From assembly GCF_008632075.1 (NCBI RefSeq), contig NZ_VWVM01000006.1, forward strand, positions 124,001 to 188,000: 64,000 nucleotides of DNA, in the 5' to 3' direction. The notes beneath the pieces were generated by a model, which made no database searches, was not told where the DNA came from, and saw only the letters and a list, made by a program, of their open reading frames with translations. The translations under genes were made by a program, and so were the position numbers. This document shows positions 1 through 9,262 of the stretch, piece after piece (position 1 is the stretch's first letter; every line of letters starts with the position of its first letter). This DNA comes from Candidatus Pantoea gossypiicola. Lineage in GTDB: Bacteria; Pseudomonadota; Gammaproteobacteria; Enterobacterales; Enterobacteriaceae.

Positions 1-587
1 TGGTCGGCGTGCAGTTGTAAGCGATGCTGGCGGGCGTCGCCATGATGCGCATCAAGATTAAAGTAGGCATGGTTAGTCAGATTGACCGGGCAGGGCTGAT
101 CGCAGCGCGCTTCGTAGCGGATGCTCAGGCAGTTCTGGTCATCCAGCTGATAGCGCACGTCGGCAATCAGATTGCCCGGATAGCCCTGGTCGCCATCCGG
201 CGAATCAATGCGGTAGTGCACTTCGCTGTCAGACTGGCTGACAATCTGCCAGCGGCGTTTATCAAAGCCTTCCGGCCCGCCATGCAGCTGATGGGCACCC
301 TGGTTTGGCACCAGCTGACGGTTCAGTTTATTAAGTTTTGCCCCGGCGATACGGTTGGCGTAACGGCCCACCGTAGCACCCAGATAGGCATCCTGATGCA
401 GATAGTCAGAGGGCGTGGTGCAGCCGAGCAGTGCTTCACGCACGCTGCCATCCTGCATCGGGACGCGGGCAGAAAGCCAGGTTGCGCCCCAGTCCATAAA
501 GGTTGCCAGCATGCCGTTGGCATTGCGCAGCACCGTTATGCGCCACGGCTGACCGTCGGGCGCATGGGAGTTGACGTCATTCAGCAT
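1..587 (-). CDS. galM: aldose 1-epimerase (mutarotase), 3' end cut by window edge
   Basis: GalM interconverts the alpha and beta anomers of galactose and glucose, feeding alpha-galactose to GalK. Reading leftward from an ATG at 585-587, the product starts [12 protein letters not shown] and contains the family blocks [29 protein letters not shown] and [14 protein letters not shown]; the last holds an active-site His. The frame is open to base 1, so about 195 residues are present and the C-terminal part, with the catalytic Glu, lies outside. The start overlaps the galK stop by 7 bases, so it is the third gene of a galT-galK-galM operon and probably translationally coupled. Family identity is clear; only completeness cannot be judged. 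Confidence 0.93.
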   Translation of the reverse strand, partial: MLNDVNSHAPDGQPWRITVLRNANGMLATFMDWGATWLSARVPMQDGSVREALLGCTTPSDYLHQDAYLGATVGRYANRIAGAKLNKLNRQLVPNQGAHQLHGGPEGFDKRRWQIVSQSDSEVHYRIDSPDGDQGYPGNLIADVRYQLDDQNCLSIRYEARCDQPCPVNLTNHAYFNLDAHHGDARQHRLQLHAD

Positions 588-1729
588 TGGCCCGCTCCTT
601 CAGAGGCTTTACAGACGTAGAAGGTCTCTTTGATGCCAGTCGCGGCTTCATACTGCTCTGCTACGGCGGCTTTCACCTGATCGACGAGATCCAGTGGCAT
701 GAGTGCCACGATGCAGCCACCAAAGCCGCCGCCGGTCATGCGCACGCCGCCGCGTTCACCAATCTGCGCTTTCACGATCTCAACCAGCGTATCGATCGGC
801 GGCACGGTGATCTCGAAATCGTCACGCATGGAGGCGTGCGATTCAGCCATCAGCTGGCCCATACGGGAGAGGTCGCCCCGGCTCAGCGCATCGGCCGCTT
901 CCAGCGTGCGGGCGTTCTCGGTCAGAACGTGACGCACGCGTTTTGCTACCTGTGGGTCGAGCTGCGCCTGGGCCGCTTCAAACTCCGCCAGTTCAACATC
1001 ACGCAGCGCCTTCTTATTGAAGAAACGCGCGCCCGCTTCACACTGCTCGCGACGGGTGTTGTATTCGCTGCCGACCAGGGTGCGGCGGAAGTTGGAGTTG
1101 ATGATCACCACCGCGATATCTTCCGGCATCGACACCGGACGGGTGCCCAGCGTGCGACAGTCGAGCAGCATCGCGTGATCTTTCTGGCCCAGTGCGGAGA
1201 TCAGCTGGTCCATGATGCCGCAGTTACAGCCAACGAACTGGTTCTCCGCTTCCTGACCATTCACCGCGATAGCCGCGCCATCCAGCGGCAGGTTATAGAG
1301 CTGCTGCACCACGGTGCCGACCGCGACTTCCAGCGAGGCGGATGAGCTCAGCCCTGCGCCCTGTGGCACGTTGCCGCTGATTACCATATCAATGCCACCG
1401 AAATCGGCATGTCGCTGCTGCAGATGTTTCACCACGCCGCGCACATAGTTGGCCCACATCGGTTCCTGCACGCTGACAATCTCTTCGTCCAGCGAGAAGG
1501 TGTCCTGCGCATTCTCATAATCGGCAGCGACCACGCGAATCTGGCGATCGTCACGGCGGGCGCAGGCGATGACCGTCTGGTAATCGATGGCGCAGGGCAG
1601 CACAAAGCCGTCGTTATAGTCGGTGTGCTCGCCAATCAGGTTAACGCGGCCCGGTGCCTGAATGGTATGCGTGGCGGCGTAGCCGAAGGTGTCTGAGAAA
1701 AGCTGCTGCGTGATGGTTTTTAAGCTCAT
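581..1729 (-). CDS. galK: galactokinase
   Basis: GalK phosphorylates alpha-D-galactose with ATP to galactose-1-phosphate, the first committed step of the Leloir pathway in the cytoplasm. The 382-residue product has the GHMP-kinase layout: the galactokinase signature [14 protein letters not shown] at residues 27-40, the ATP-binding loop [17 protein letters not shown] near 122-138, and the C-terminal glycine-rich block MTGGGFGGC. Length equals the E. coli enzyme. The ATG overlaps the galT stop by 4 bases (ATGA) and its own stop overlaps the galM start, so the three genes form one tightly coupled operon expressed from the operators at 2863-2956. Confidence 0.98.
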   Translation of the reverse strand: MSLKTITQQLFSDTFGYAATHTIQAPGRVNLIGEHTDYNDGFVLPCAIDYQTVIACARRDDRQIRVVAADYENAQDTFSLDEEIVSVQEPMWANYVRGVVKHLQQRHADFGGIDMVISGNVPQGAGLSSSASLEVAVGTVVQQLYNLPLDGAAIAVNGQEAENQFVGCNCGIMDQLISALGQKDHAMLLDCRTLGTRPVSMPEDIAVVIINSNFRRTLVGSEYNTRREQCEAGARFFNKKALRDVELAEFEAAQAQLDPQVAKRVRHVLTENARTLEAADALSRGDLSRMGQLMAESHASMRDDFEITVPPIDTLVEIVKAQIGERGGVRMTGGGFGGCIVALMPLDLVDQVKAAVAEQYEAATGIKETFYVCKASEGAGQC

Positions 1730-2772
1730 TGTTGTGCCTCACGGAAGTGAACGTCGCTGACAGAACGCAGACGTTCCGCCGCCTGTTCCGCCGTTAAATC
1801 GCGTTGGGTTTCGGCCAGCATTTCATAGCCAACCATAAATTTACGCACTGTTGCTGAGCGCAGCAGCGGCGGATAGAAGTGCGCATGCAGCTGCCAGTGA
1901 TCGTTGGTTTCGCCGTTAAACGGCGCGCCGTGCCAGCCCATGGAGTAGGGGAAGGAGCACTGGAACAGGTTGTCGTAGCGGCTGGTCAGCAGCTTAATGG
2001 CTTTTGCCAGATCGGCACTCTGCGCTTCACTGAGATCGGTCAGCTGTTTGACGTGCGCTTTTGGCAGCAGCAGAGTTTCAAACGGCCAGGCAGCCCACCA
2101 CGGCACGACGGCCAGCCAGTGTTCGGTTTCCACCACGGTGCGGCTGCCATCCTTCTGCTCACGTGCCAGATAATCGACCAGCATCGGCGAGCCATGTTTA
2201 GCGAAATAGTCGCGCTGATGATCATCTTCGCGCTGCGCTTCATTCGGCAGGAAGCTGTTGGCCCAGATCTGACCATGCGGATGCGGATTAGAGCAGCCCA
2301 TCGCCGCGCCTTTGTTTTCAAACACCTGCACCCACGGATAGTGCTGACCCAGATCGGCGGTCTGCGCCTGCCAGGTGCGCACCACCTCTTCCAGCGCGCT
2401 CAGTGACATCTCCGGCAGGGTTTTGCTGTGATCGGGCGAGAAGCAGATGACCCGACTGGTGCCGCGTGCGCTTTCACAGCGCATCAGGATATCGTCGCTT
2501 TCAGGCGCGTCAGGTGTGTCGGTCATCAGCGCAGCAAAGTCATTGGTAAAGACGTACGTGCCAGAATAGTCCGGGTTTTTATCACCGGTAATGCGGGTAT
2601 TTCCGGCACACAGGAAGCAGTCCGGATCGTGCGACGGCAAGGTATTAACCGCTGGCGTTTCCTGCGCGCCCTGCCACGGACGCTTGGCCCGATGAGGTGA
2701 GACTAAAATCCATTGATCAATCAGTGGATTGTAACGGCGATGCGGATGATCGACCGGGTTGAATTTTTCCAT
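1726..2772 (-). CDS. galT: galactose-1-phosphate uridylyltransferase
   Basis: GalT exchanges UMP between UDP-glucose and galactose-1-phosphate, giving UDP-galactose. The 348-residue protein carries the active-site triad HPH at residues 164-166, with His166 the expected nucleophile, and the zinc-binding pair Cys52/Cys55 (DCFLCAGN). It is the first gene of the operon here. In E. coli galE precedes galT; here no epimerase gene lies upstream, only the operator region and then modF. UDP-galactose 4-epimerase must therefore be encoded elsewhere, as is usual in Pantoea and Erwinia. Confidence 0.98.
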   Translation of the reverse strand: MEKFNPVDHPHRRYNPLIDQWILVSPHRAKRPWQGAQETPAVNTLPSHDPDCFLCAGNTRITGDKNPDYSGTYVFTNDFAALMTDTPDAPESDDILMRCESARGTSRVICFSPDHSKTLPEMSLSALEEVVRTWQAQTADLGQHYPWVQVFENKGAAMGCSNPHPHGQIWANSFLPNEAQREDDHQRDYFAKHGSPMLVDYLAREQKDGSRTVVETEHWLAVVPWWAAWPFETLLLPKAHVKQLTDLSEAQSADLAKAIKLLTSRYDNLFQCSFPYSMGWHGAPFNGETNDHWQLHAHFYPPLLRSATVRKFMVGYEMLAETQRDLTAEQAAERLRSVSDVHFREAQQ

Positions 2773-2862
2773 GTGAGATCCTGGTAAGCGTCAAAAGCCA
2801 GAGAGGCATCGGTAAAAAGTAGCACATCAGCGCGCACGAAAGCGTGATCAAGTCTGGATAAA

Positions 2863-2878
2863 TGGTATCGTTTACACA
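2863..2878 (-). promoter_or_regulatory. GalR/GalS-type operator, galT-proximal
   Basis: On the minus strand the site reads TGTGTAAACGATACCA, fitting the GalR/GalS consensus GTGNAANCGNTNCCA. It lies about 90 bases upstream of the galT start. It pairs with the second site at 2941-2956. The operator call rests on motif match and position. Confidence 0.8.
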
Positions 2879-2940
2879 AGCTGAATATTCTTATTTCGTG
2901 GCGTTGTGTGCAGTAATGCGGGGTAAAAGGCAGGTCTGAA

Positions 2941-2956
2941 TGGTAGCGATTACACA
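2941..2956 (-). promoter_or_regulatory. GalR/GalS-type operator, galT-distal
   Basis: The minus strand reads TGTGTAATCGCTACCA, a second close match to the GalR/GalS consensus. It starts 78 bases from the proximal copy (about seven helical turns). In E. coli the two gal operators are about 114 bases apart and are bridged by GalR with HU; the shorter distance here would change the loop size but keeps helical phasing roughly possible. Confidence 0.8.
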
Positions 2957-2964
2957 GGTGTGCT

Positions 2965-2988
2965 TTAAAACGCCGCGAGAGCGGCGTT
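2965..2988 (-). terminator. rho-independent terminator of modF
   Basis: On the minus strand, 20 bases after the modF stop, an 8-base perfect stem AACGCCGC / GCGGCGTT with a TCTC loop is followed by TTTTAAAG. It separates modEF transcription from the gal operators just downstream. Confidence 0.8.
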
Positions 2989-3008
2989 GAGTGGGCGTTA
3001 TTAACGCG

Positions 3009-4481
3009 TTAGCGCAGCGTATCCTGCTGAAAAGCGTAGCCACTCTCATCGGGAACAAAGCTCAGACGATGTGTGATGCAGGCAGGCGCATCTTCGGCAT
3101 GATGGGAAACAAACAGCAGCTGCGTGCGACCTTCGCCAATCAGCACATCGACGAAGCGCCTTACCAGCTGACGGTTAATCGGGTCGAGTCCCTGAAGTGG
3201 CTCATCCAGAATCAGCAGCGTCGGATGCTTAACCAGCGCGCGGGCAATCAGCACCAGCCGCTGCTGTCCCCAGGAGAGTGAATGGAACGGCGCATCGCCC
3301 AGCCGGTTATCCATTCCGAGCAGTGTCAGCCACTGTTGTGCCAGCGATTTCTGCCGATCGGATGCCGCCTGATAGAGACCGATGGAGTCGAAGAAGCCCG
3401 ACAGGATGACCGTCCGCACATTAGTGCTGACGCGATAATCGAGATGCAGACTGCTGCTGACATAGCCAATATGCTGTTTGATATCCCAGATGGTTTCGCC
3501 ACTGCCGCGACGACGGCCAAAGAGGGTGAGATCATTGCTGTAGCCCTGGGGATGATCGCCGGTTACCAGACTCAGCAGCGTCGATTTTCCGGCACCGTTC
3601 GGGCCGGTAATCTGCCAGTGCTCGCCTGCGTTAACCTGCCAGTTCAGCCCCTGAATGACCGGTCGATCGTTGTAGGAGACGGTGCCGTTGCGCAGGATAA
3701 CGCGCGGAGCATCATCTGCCAGCGAAGGCAGCTGATCCGGCGCATCTGCTTCCGGTAGCGCCATTCCCATCAGCTGTTCACTGTGTGCCAGCTGTGCCAC
3801 CAGCGCTTCCGTTAAAATCGTCTGGCGTGGGCCACTGTGAGTGAGCGTGCATTCCGCCAGCACACCCACCTGCTGAACGAAATCGGGAATGTCGTCAAAG
3901 CGATTAAGTACCAGCACCAGCGTAAACGCCGGATGCTGCAGATTGCGTAGCGTGTCGGTCAGGCTGGCGCGCGACGCCACATCCAGTCCATCAAAAGGCT
4001 CATCTAAGATCAGCAAATCTGGCTGGTTCATCAGGGCCTGACAAAGCAGGGTTTTGCGGGTTTCGCCGGTAGAGAGATATTTGAAGCGGCGTGACAACAG
4101 CGGTTCGATACCAAACTGCTGAGCCAGTTGTTCGCAACGTTCCGGCTGCTTCACCTCGGCCTGAATCACCTCTGCCACGGTCAGTCCCGTATCCTCTTCA
4201 CCTTCACTGAGCATGTCGGTGTTATTGCGCTGCCACTCCTGCGCCACCAGCGTCTGTAACTGTTCCAGTGACAGCCGGACCGGCCTGGCGAAATCGCTGC
4301 TGACCGAACCGGCCAGCGGCGGCAGTTCACCGGAGAGCGCGCGCGCCAGTGATGATTTACCGCTGCCGTTGGCACCGACAAAGGCCCAGCTTTCGCCGCG
4401 CTGCAGTTCCACCTGATTCAGACTCAGTATCCGGGTATCACTAAGATGAAACGTGCCTTGCAAAATATGCAATGAAGCCAT
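3009..4481 (-). CDS. modF: ModF, tandem ABC ATPase of the molybdate locus
   Basis: ModF is a soluble protein with two ABC ATPase domains encoded next to modE; its exact role in molybdate physiology is not settled. Two Walker A loops are visible, GANGSGKSSLARAL near the N-terminus and GPNGAGKSTLLSLV near residue 300, each with its own signature (YLSTGETRK; HSLSWGQQR) and Walker B (LLILDEPFDGLD; LLILDEPLQGLD). No membrane segments are seen. The frame opens further upstream (ATG at 4502), but the ATG at 4481 gives MASLHILQGTF, matches the E. coli N-terminus, has a GGA seven bases ahead and yields 490 residues, the E. coli length. It lies 69 bases behind modE in the same direction. Confidence 0.93.
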   Translation of the reverse strand: MASLHILQGTFHLSDTRILSLNQVELQRGESWAFVGANGSGKSSLARALSGELPPLAGSVSSDFARPVRLSLEQLQTLVAQEWQRNNTDMLSEGEEDTGLTVAEVIQAEVKQPERCEQLAQQFGIEPLLSRRFKYLSTGETRKTLLCQALMNQPDLLILDEPFDGLDVASRASLTDTLRNLQHPAFTLVLVLNRFDDIPDFVQQVGVLAECTLTHSGPRQTILTEALVAQLAHSEQLMGMALPEADAPDQLPSLADDAPRVILRNGTVSYNDRPVIQGLNWQVNAGEHWQITGPNGAGKSTLLSLVTGDHPQGYSNDLTLFGRRRGSGETIWDIKQHIGYVSSSLHLDYRVSTNVRTVILSGFFDSIGLYQAASDRQKSLAQQWLTLLGMDNRLGDAPFHSLSWGQQRLVLIARALVKHPTLLILDEPLQGLDPINRQLVRRFVDVLIGEGRTQLLFVSHHAEDAPACITHRLSFVPDESGYAFQQDTLR

Positions 4482-4550
4482 GATCTGTTCCATTTTTTGC
4501 ATCGAGTCACTGAGTTGTAACCATTGCCCGCAATGAAGTCAACTCAACCG

Positions 4551-5333
4551 CTAGAGCAGGGTAGCGACGATAGCGTTCTCTGCATTGAAACTGGCGATCA
4601 CCGCATCATCGGGCTGCAGCTTCAGCTGCTGTAACTGTGCATTACTCAGAGTGGCACACAGGGTTTCGCCGCTGGCGAGCTGCATCAGCACCTCACTCAT
4701 TTGCTCACCCGGTTCGATGGCAGTGACGGTGGCGGTCAGCTGATTGTCTCCCTCTGCGGCGTCACGACTGATGCGGATCCACGGTGCTTTGATCAGCACC
4801 AAAACCTCTTTACCTGCCGCCAGCTGCAGACGATCGGCACTGCGCTGGGTCAGCGCAACATTGAGCTGCGTGACGCCATCAGCCAGCTGAATCAACAGAT
4901 GCTGAACCACCTGCTGCGCATCGTTGCTGACCACGGTGCCGAACAGCTGGTTGCGGGCGCTGGTCTGCAGTGAGAAGCGAGCGATGGCCGCCAGCAGGCT
5001 GTCAAGCGGCAGCGTATCCTGCTGCAGCGCATCAAAGGCTTTCTGCTGGATCTGCTCCATCAAATGAAAAAGCTGAATCAGGCGTTCACCGTAGCGGGTC
5101 AGCGTGGCACCGCCGCCGCCTTTACCGCCGGTTGCCCGCGCCACCAGCGTTTCATCCGCCATCTGGTTCATCTCATTGATCGCATCCCAGGCACTTTTGT
5201 AACTGATGCCAGCCAGCTTTGCCCCCTGACTGATCGATCCGGTCTGCTGGACGCGTTTCAGCAGCTCAATACGCCGCGGATCGGCAAACAGTTTCTGTTG
5301 TAAACGGATATGAAGGGACAGTTCGGCTTCCAT
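4551..5333 (-). CDS. modE: molybdate-responsive transcriptional regulator ModE
   Basis: ModE is a dimeric regulator that binds molybdate and then represses modABC and activates moa and molybdoenzyme genes. The 260-residue protein has an N-terminal winged helix (residues about 1-110, including RIELLKRVQQTGSISQGAKLAGISYKSAWDAI split over two helices) with the family stretch GGKGGGGATLT, followed by two C-terminal Mop/TOBE domains (about 125-190 and 195-260) that bind the oxyanion. It precedes modF on the minus strand and is divergent from acrZ and modABC. A matching ModE box lies before modA (5730-5753). Confidence 0.96.
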   Translation of the reverse strand: MEAELSLHIRLQQKLFADPRRIELLKRVQQTGSISQGAKLAGISYKSAWDAINEMNQMADETLVARATGGKGGGGATLTRYGERLIQLFHLMEQIQQKAFDALQQDTLPLDSLLAAIARFSLQTSARNQLFGTVVSNDAQQVVQHLLIQLADGVTQLNVALTQRSADRLQLAAGKEVLVLIKAPWIRISRDAAEGDNQLTATVTAIEPGEQMSEVLMQLASGETLCATLSNAQLQQLKLQPDDAVIASFNAENAIVATLL

Positions 5334-5469
5334 GACAGCTCCGGCAAAGGGTTAAGGCGAAGGCCGATGATAGCGGCGTTTTATGTCCAAAGTAAAAGCA
5401 CGAAAAGGGCTGCGCAAAATTTTACTGACCCGTTACAATCACTTTTTTGTTTGCAGAGTGAGACTCTCC

Positions 5470-5625
5470 ATGCTGGAATTACTGAAAAGCCTCGCCGTGG
5501 CCGTACTGATGGTCCCTGTGGTAATGGCGCTGATGCTGGGCATGATTTATGGCCTGGGTGAAGTGTTTAATATCTTCTCTAAAGTGGGTCATCGCGAAAA
5601 ATCTTCAGCCCGTTCCCATAATTAA
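5470..5625 (+). CDS. acrZ: AcrZ, small membrane partner of the AcrAB-TolC efflux pump
   Basis: AcrZ is a single-helix inner-membrane protein that binds AcrB and alters substrate export. The 51-residue product begins [20 protein letters not shown] and continues with the conserved [12 protein letters not shown] block; it is nearly identical to E. coli AcrZ (49 residues). An upstream ATG in frame at 5383 would add 29 residues unlike any AcrZ, so the internal ATG at 5470 is chosen. It sits between divergent modE and modA, the same place as in E. coli, and is followed by a terminator hairpin. Confidence 0.93.
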   Translation: MLELLKSLAVAVLMVPVVMALMLGMIYGLGEVFNIFSKVGHREKSSARSHN

Positions 5626-5634
5626 TTTCCGTTA

Positions 5635-5666
5635 CGCCCGCCATCCTGGCGGGCGTCGTCATTTTT
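5635..5666 (+). terminator. terminator after acrZ
   Basis: A 9-base perfect stem CGCCCGCCA / TGGCGGGCG with a TCC loop is followed by TCGTCATTTTT. It lies 10 bases after the acrZ stop and isolates acrZ from modABC. Confidence 0.8.
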
Positions 5667-5729
5667 GTCCCGCATCGATTCAACCTTCTCTGTCTCCTGC
5701 CGATAATTTACTGAACCTCCCTGATATTG

Positions 5730-5753
5730 CGTTATATTATTCGCTACACAACG
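5730..5753 (+). promoter_or_regulatory. ModE operator in front of modABC
   Basis: The site begins CGTTATAT and ends CTACACAACG, closely following the E. coli ModE box (CGTTATAT, 6-8 base spacer, TACATAACG). It lies 17 bases before the modA ATG, where molybdate-loaded ModE would block transcription. Confidence 0.85.
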
Positions 5754-5770
5754 AATAGCCGGAGAGAATC

Positions 5771-6544
5771 ATGACATCAACTTACACCCGCTGGGGCGTC
5801 GCGGCGCTGGTCACCGTATCGCTGGCCGGACAGGCAGTGGCCGCCGATAACATTACTGTGTTTGCCGCGGCTTCGCTGACCAATGCGATGCAGGATATTG
5901 CCAGTCAGTATCAGAAGGAAAAGGGCGTGACAGTCGTCTCTTCGTTCGCCTCATCCTCTACGCTGGCGCGTCAGCTTGAACAGGGTGCGCCTGCCGACCT
6001 GTTTATCTCTGCCGATCAGCAGTGGATGGATGATGCGGTGGCGAAGAAAAGCGTGATAACCCGCACCCGCTACACCCTGCTGGACAACGACCTGGTACTG
6101 ATTGCGCCACGAAGTGCCGCAGCTAAAGCAGTGACGCTGGATCCGCAGACCGACTGGAAAACATTGCTGCACGGCGAACGTCTGGCGGTTGGCGATCCGG
6201 ACCACGTTCCGGCGGGTATCTATGCTAAAGAGGCGTTGCAAAAGCTGGGAGCCTGGGACGGCGTTGCACCCGCGTTAGCGCCCGCTAATAATGTGCGGGC
6301 AGCACTGGCGCTGGTCGAGCGTAACGAAACTCCGTATGGCATTGTCTACGGATCCGACGCGGTCGCCAGCGACAAAGTGCAGGTGGTCGCGCATTTTCCG
6401 GCAGACAGCCACAAACCGGTGGAATATCCGATGGCGATCGTAAACGATCACGACACGGCTACCGTTAAAACCTTTTATGATTACCTGAAAGGGCCGCAGG
6501 CGGCGGCGATTTTCAAACATTACGGATTCACACCGACGAAATGA
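5771..6544 (+). CDS. modA: molybdate ABC transporter, periplasmic binding protein
   Basis: ModA captures molybdate or tungstate in the periplasm and delivers it to ModBC. The 257-residue precursor has a signal peptide ending GQAVAAD (cleavage about residue 25), then VFAAASLTNAM, the oxyanion-binding start of the family, and SSFASSSTLARQLEQGAPADLFISAD split over the binding cleft. The C-terminal KHYGFTPTK is typical. It begins the modABC operon 17 bases after the ModE box and overlaps modB by four bases. Confidence 0.97.
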   Translation: MTSTYTRWGVAALVTVSLAGQAVAADNITVFAAASLTNAMQDIASQYQKEKGVTVVSSFASSSTLARQLEQGAPADLFISADQQWMDDAVAKKSVITRTRYTLLDNDLVLIAPRSAAAKAVTLDPQTDWKTLLHGERLAVGDPDHVPAGIYAKEALQKLGAWDGVAPALAPANNVRAALALVERNETPYGIVYGSDAVASDKVQVVAHFPADSHKPVEYPMAIVNDHDTATVKTFYDYLKGPQAAAIFKHYGFTPTK

Positions 6545-7230
6545 TACTCAGCGATCCCGAATGGCAGGCAGTGCTGCTTAGCCTTAAAGTCTCTGGCATA
6601 GCCGTGCTGGGCAGTCTGCCGTTTGGCATTCTGATGGCCTGGATTCTGGTGCGCTGCCGTTTTCCCGGCAAAGCGCTGCTCGACAGCCTGATCCATCTGC
6701 CACTGGTGCTGCCGCCGGTGGTGGTGGGGTATCTGCTGCTGGTTAGCCTGGGGCGACGCGGCATCATTGGTGCAAAGCTGTTTGACTGGTTCGGTTTCAG
6801 CTTTGCGTTCAGCTGGCGCGGTGCAGCGCTGGCTTCTGCCGTTATCGCGTTTCCCTTGATGGTACGCGCCATCCGGCTGGCGCTGGAAGCTGTGGATAGC
6901 CGGCTGGAGCAGGCAGCGCGCACGCTGGGTGCCGGACGCTGGCGGGTCTTTTTCACTATCACACTGCCGCTGACGTTGCCGGGTGTCATCGCCGGAACGG
7001 TGCTGGCGTTTGCCCGGTCGCTGGGCGAATTCGGTGCCACCATTACCTTTGTGTCTAATATTCCCGGTGAAACGCGCACGCTTCCGCTGGCGATGTTTAC
7101 CCTGATTGAAACGCCCGGTGCAGAGGGTGCGGCTGCGCGGCTCTGTGTGATCGCTATCGTGCTGGCACTGGGTTCACTACTGGCGTCGGAATGGCTGGCA
7201 CGGGCAAGCCGTAAGCGGATGGGAAGCTGA
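6541..7230 (+). CDS. modB: molybdate ABC transporter, permease subunit
   Basis: ModB forms the homodimeric inner-membrane channel for molybdate. The 229-residue protein shows about five hydrophobic segments and the EAA coupling motif region [21 protein letters not shown] that contacts ModC, near residues 120-140. The ATG overlaps the modA stop (ATGA), and the stop shares one base with the modC start. Length agrees with E. coli ModB (229). Confidence 0.97.
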   Translation: MILSDPEWQAVLLSLKVSGIAVLGSLPFGILMAWILVRCRFPGKALLDSLIHLPLVLPPVVVGYLLLVSLGRRGIIGAKLFDWFGFSFAFSWRGAALASAVIAFPLMVRAIRLALEAVDSRLEQAARTLGAGRWRVFFTITLPLTLPGVIAGTVLAFARSLGEFGATITFVSNIPGETRTLPLAMFTLIETPGAEGAAARLCVIAIVLALGSLLASEWLARASRKRMGS

Positions 7231-8288
7231 TGCTATCACTCAATTTTATGCAGCAGCAGGGCGAACACCAGCTGGAGGTCAACCTGCAGATCCCGGCCAA
7301 CGGGATCACCGCCATTTTCGGTGTCTCCGGTGCCGGTAAAACCTCACTCATCAACGCCATCAGCGGACTGACGCAGCCGCAGCGCGGGCGAATTGAGCTT
7401 AACGATCGCCTGCTGTTTGATGCGGAGCAGAAGATAGCGCTGCCGCCGGAAAAACGCCGCATTGGCTATGTGTTTCAGGATGCGCGGCTGTTCCCGCATT
7501 ATCGGGTCCGGGGCAACCTGCAATATGGTATGGCGACGTCAATGAAAGCGCAGTTCGACAGCCTGGTCTCGCTGCTGGGGCTGGAGGCGCTGCTGTCGCG
7601 CTTTCCGCTGTCGCTGTCGGGCGGTGAAAAGCAGCGGGTCGCGATTGGCCGGGCACTGCTGACCGCACCGGATATGCTGCTACTGGATGAACCGCTGGTG
7701 TCGCTGGATCTGCCGCGCAAACGTGAGCTGATGCCGTATCTGCAAAAACTGGCGAAGCAGGTCGATATTCCAATGCTCTTTGTTTCGCACAGTCTGGATG
7801 AGATTCTGCATCTGGCTGATAACGTGCTGGTGCTGGATGAAGGGCGGGTCAAAGCCTTTGGTCCGCTGGAGCGGGTCTGGAGCAGCAGCGCGATGCGGCC
7901 ATGGCTGCCAGTGAGCGACCTGACCAGCGTGCTGCGGGTGCAGGTGCTGGAGCAGCATCCTGACTATCCAATGACCGCGCTGTCGCTGGGCGATCAGCAC
8001 ATCTGGGTCAGCCGGGTGAATCAGCCAGTGAAAACGCCGCTGCGTATTCGCATTGCCTCATCAGATGTCTCGCTGGCGCTGCAACCGCCACAGCACACCT
8101 CCATCCGCAACATTTTACCGGCACAGGTAGTCGAGCTGCTGGAGGTCGGGGACCAGGTGGAGGTGAAGCTGCGTATCGGCATCAGCGAACTCTGGGCGCG
8201 CATTACGCCGTGGGCGCGGGACGAACTGGGTATCCGGCCCGAACAGTGGCTCTATGCCCAGATTAAAAGTGTTTCGGTAACGCCCTGA
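7230..8288 (+). CDS. modC: molybdate ABC transporter, ATPase subunit
   Basis: ModC hydrolyses ATP to drive uptake through ModB. Visible motifs are Walker [11 protein letters not shown] (near residue 31), signature [15 protein letters not shown] (near 129), Walker [12 protein letters not shown] (near 150) and the switch His in LFVSHSLDE. Residues about 290-352 form a Mop/TOBE domain expected to sense molybdate. The 352-residue length equals E. coli ModC. Its stop abuts the stop of convergent ybhA with no spacer, so there is no room for a separate terminator. Confidence 0.97.
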   Translation: MLSLNFMQQQGEHQLEVNLQIPANGITAIFGVSGAGKTSLINAISGLTQPQRGRIELNDRLLFDAEQKIALPPEKRRIGYVFQDARLFPHYRVRGNLQYGMATSMKAQFDSLVSLLGLEALLSRFPLSLSGGEKQRVAIGRALLTAPDMLLLDEPLVSLDLPRKRELMPYLQKLAKQVDIPMLFVSHSLDEILHLADNVLVLDEGRVKAFGPLERVWSSSAMRPWLPVSDLTSVLRVQVLEQHPDYPMTALSLGDQHIWVSRVNQPVKTPLRIRIASSDVSLALQPPQHTSIRNILPAQVVELLEVGDQVEVKLRIGISELWARITPWARDELGIRPEQWLYAQIKSVSVTP

Positions 8289-9107
8289 TTACAACACGTA
8301 CTGACGCAGGGTGTCGGCAATGCCGGGTTCAAGATTGGTGCCGATCACCCTTTTCGCCCGCGCTTTGATCGCCTCATCGGCATTGCCCATCGCCACGCCC
8401 AGTCCGGCTGTTTCCAGCATGCTGAGGTCGTTGTAGTTATCCCCGAACGCGATCACATCAGACATGCTCAGCCCCAGCGATTCAACCCACTGCGCCAGCC
8501 GTTTACCTTTGCTGTTGCCGCCTTTAGCGATATCCACCTGATCGTGCCATGACCATTCGCAGGCCAGCCCCAGCTCCGCTTCCACCGCAGTGGCGAACTG
8601 TTGCAGTTCAGGTGTGTTGTCGTGCGACAGGGCAAACTTCCAGATCGAACCGGCGTCACGTGCCGCCTGGGCTAAATCAGGCACCTGACGGAACAGCGGA
8701 CGCTGATGCTCAGGCAACGATTCGGCCCACTTCAGGGTGCGCATCACATGACCGGTCGGCGTCTGATAGAGCATGGCATCATCCACGTAGAGTAAGCCGT
8801 GAATCTGCTGCTGATCCAGCCTCTCAATCACCTGTAACGCCAGTTGCGGGTCGAGAGGATCGGACGCCAGTACTTTTTTTGCCTGGTAATCATACAAATA
8901 GGTGCCATTACAGCAGATTGCGGGTGTATCCAGTTGTAGCGCCTGATAAAAAGGGTGGATAGCGCAGTGATGGCGTCCGGTCACGATAGCGACATGAACA
9001 CCCGCCTGGCGGGCCTGGTTCAGCGCGTCAATTGACTGCGGCAGAATCGTTTTGGCTGGGGTCAGCAGCGTGCCGTCGAGGTCGAGGGCAATTACTCGGT
9101 AGCTCAT
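8289..9107 (-). CDS. ybhA: HAD-superfamily phosphatase YbhA (Cof type)
   Basis: YbhA belongs to the Cof-type HAD phosphatases; the E. coli protein hydrolyses pyridoxal phosphate and some sugar phosphates in vitro. The 272-residue sequence has motif I DLDGTLLTP (nucleophile and acid Asp near residues 9 and 11), motif II VTGR, a type IIB cap in the middle, the Lys of motif III (AKGGNSKG) and motif IV FGDNYNDLSML. It is convergent with modC and divergent from pgl, the same order as in E. coli. Confidence 0.92.
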   Translation of the reverse strand: MSYRVIALDLDGTLLTPAKTILPQSIDALNQARQAGVHVAIVTGRHHCAIHPFYQALQLDTPAICCNGTYLYDYQAKKVLASDPLDPQLALQVIERLDQQQIHGLLYVDDAMLYQTPTGHVMRTLKWAESLPEHQRPLFRQVPDLAQAARDAGSIWKFALSHDNTPELQQFATAVEAELGLACEWSWHDQVDIAKGGNSKGKRLAQWVESLGLSMSDVIAFGDNYNDLSMLETAGLGVAMGNADEAIKARAKRVIGTNLEPGIADTLRQYVL

Positions 9108-9262
9108 TCATCCTCTCGTTTTTTCAGGTTTGCAGGGGCTGAAGTCTACACCTGTCCACGGTCCGGAGACAAAAAACAGGGCACAAATGATTCCAGCGCA
9201 GGGTAATAAAACGCGCTACAGTGATTCACAGATATGATCAGGCAGCAAAAAAAGGAGAATGC

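Noticed and set aside
587..1345. Long plus-strand open frame opposite galK
   Set aside because: Shadow of galK, whose frame carries all galactokinase motifs.
5334..5469. Possible Mar/Sox/Rob box before acrZ
   Set aside because: Only a weak match (GCGT and CCAAA pieces), too poor to call.
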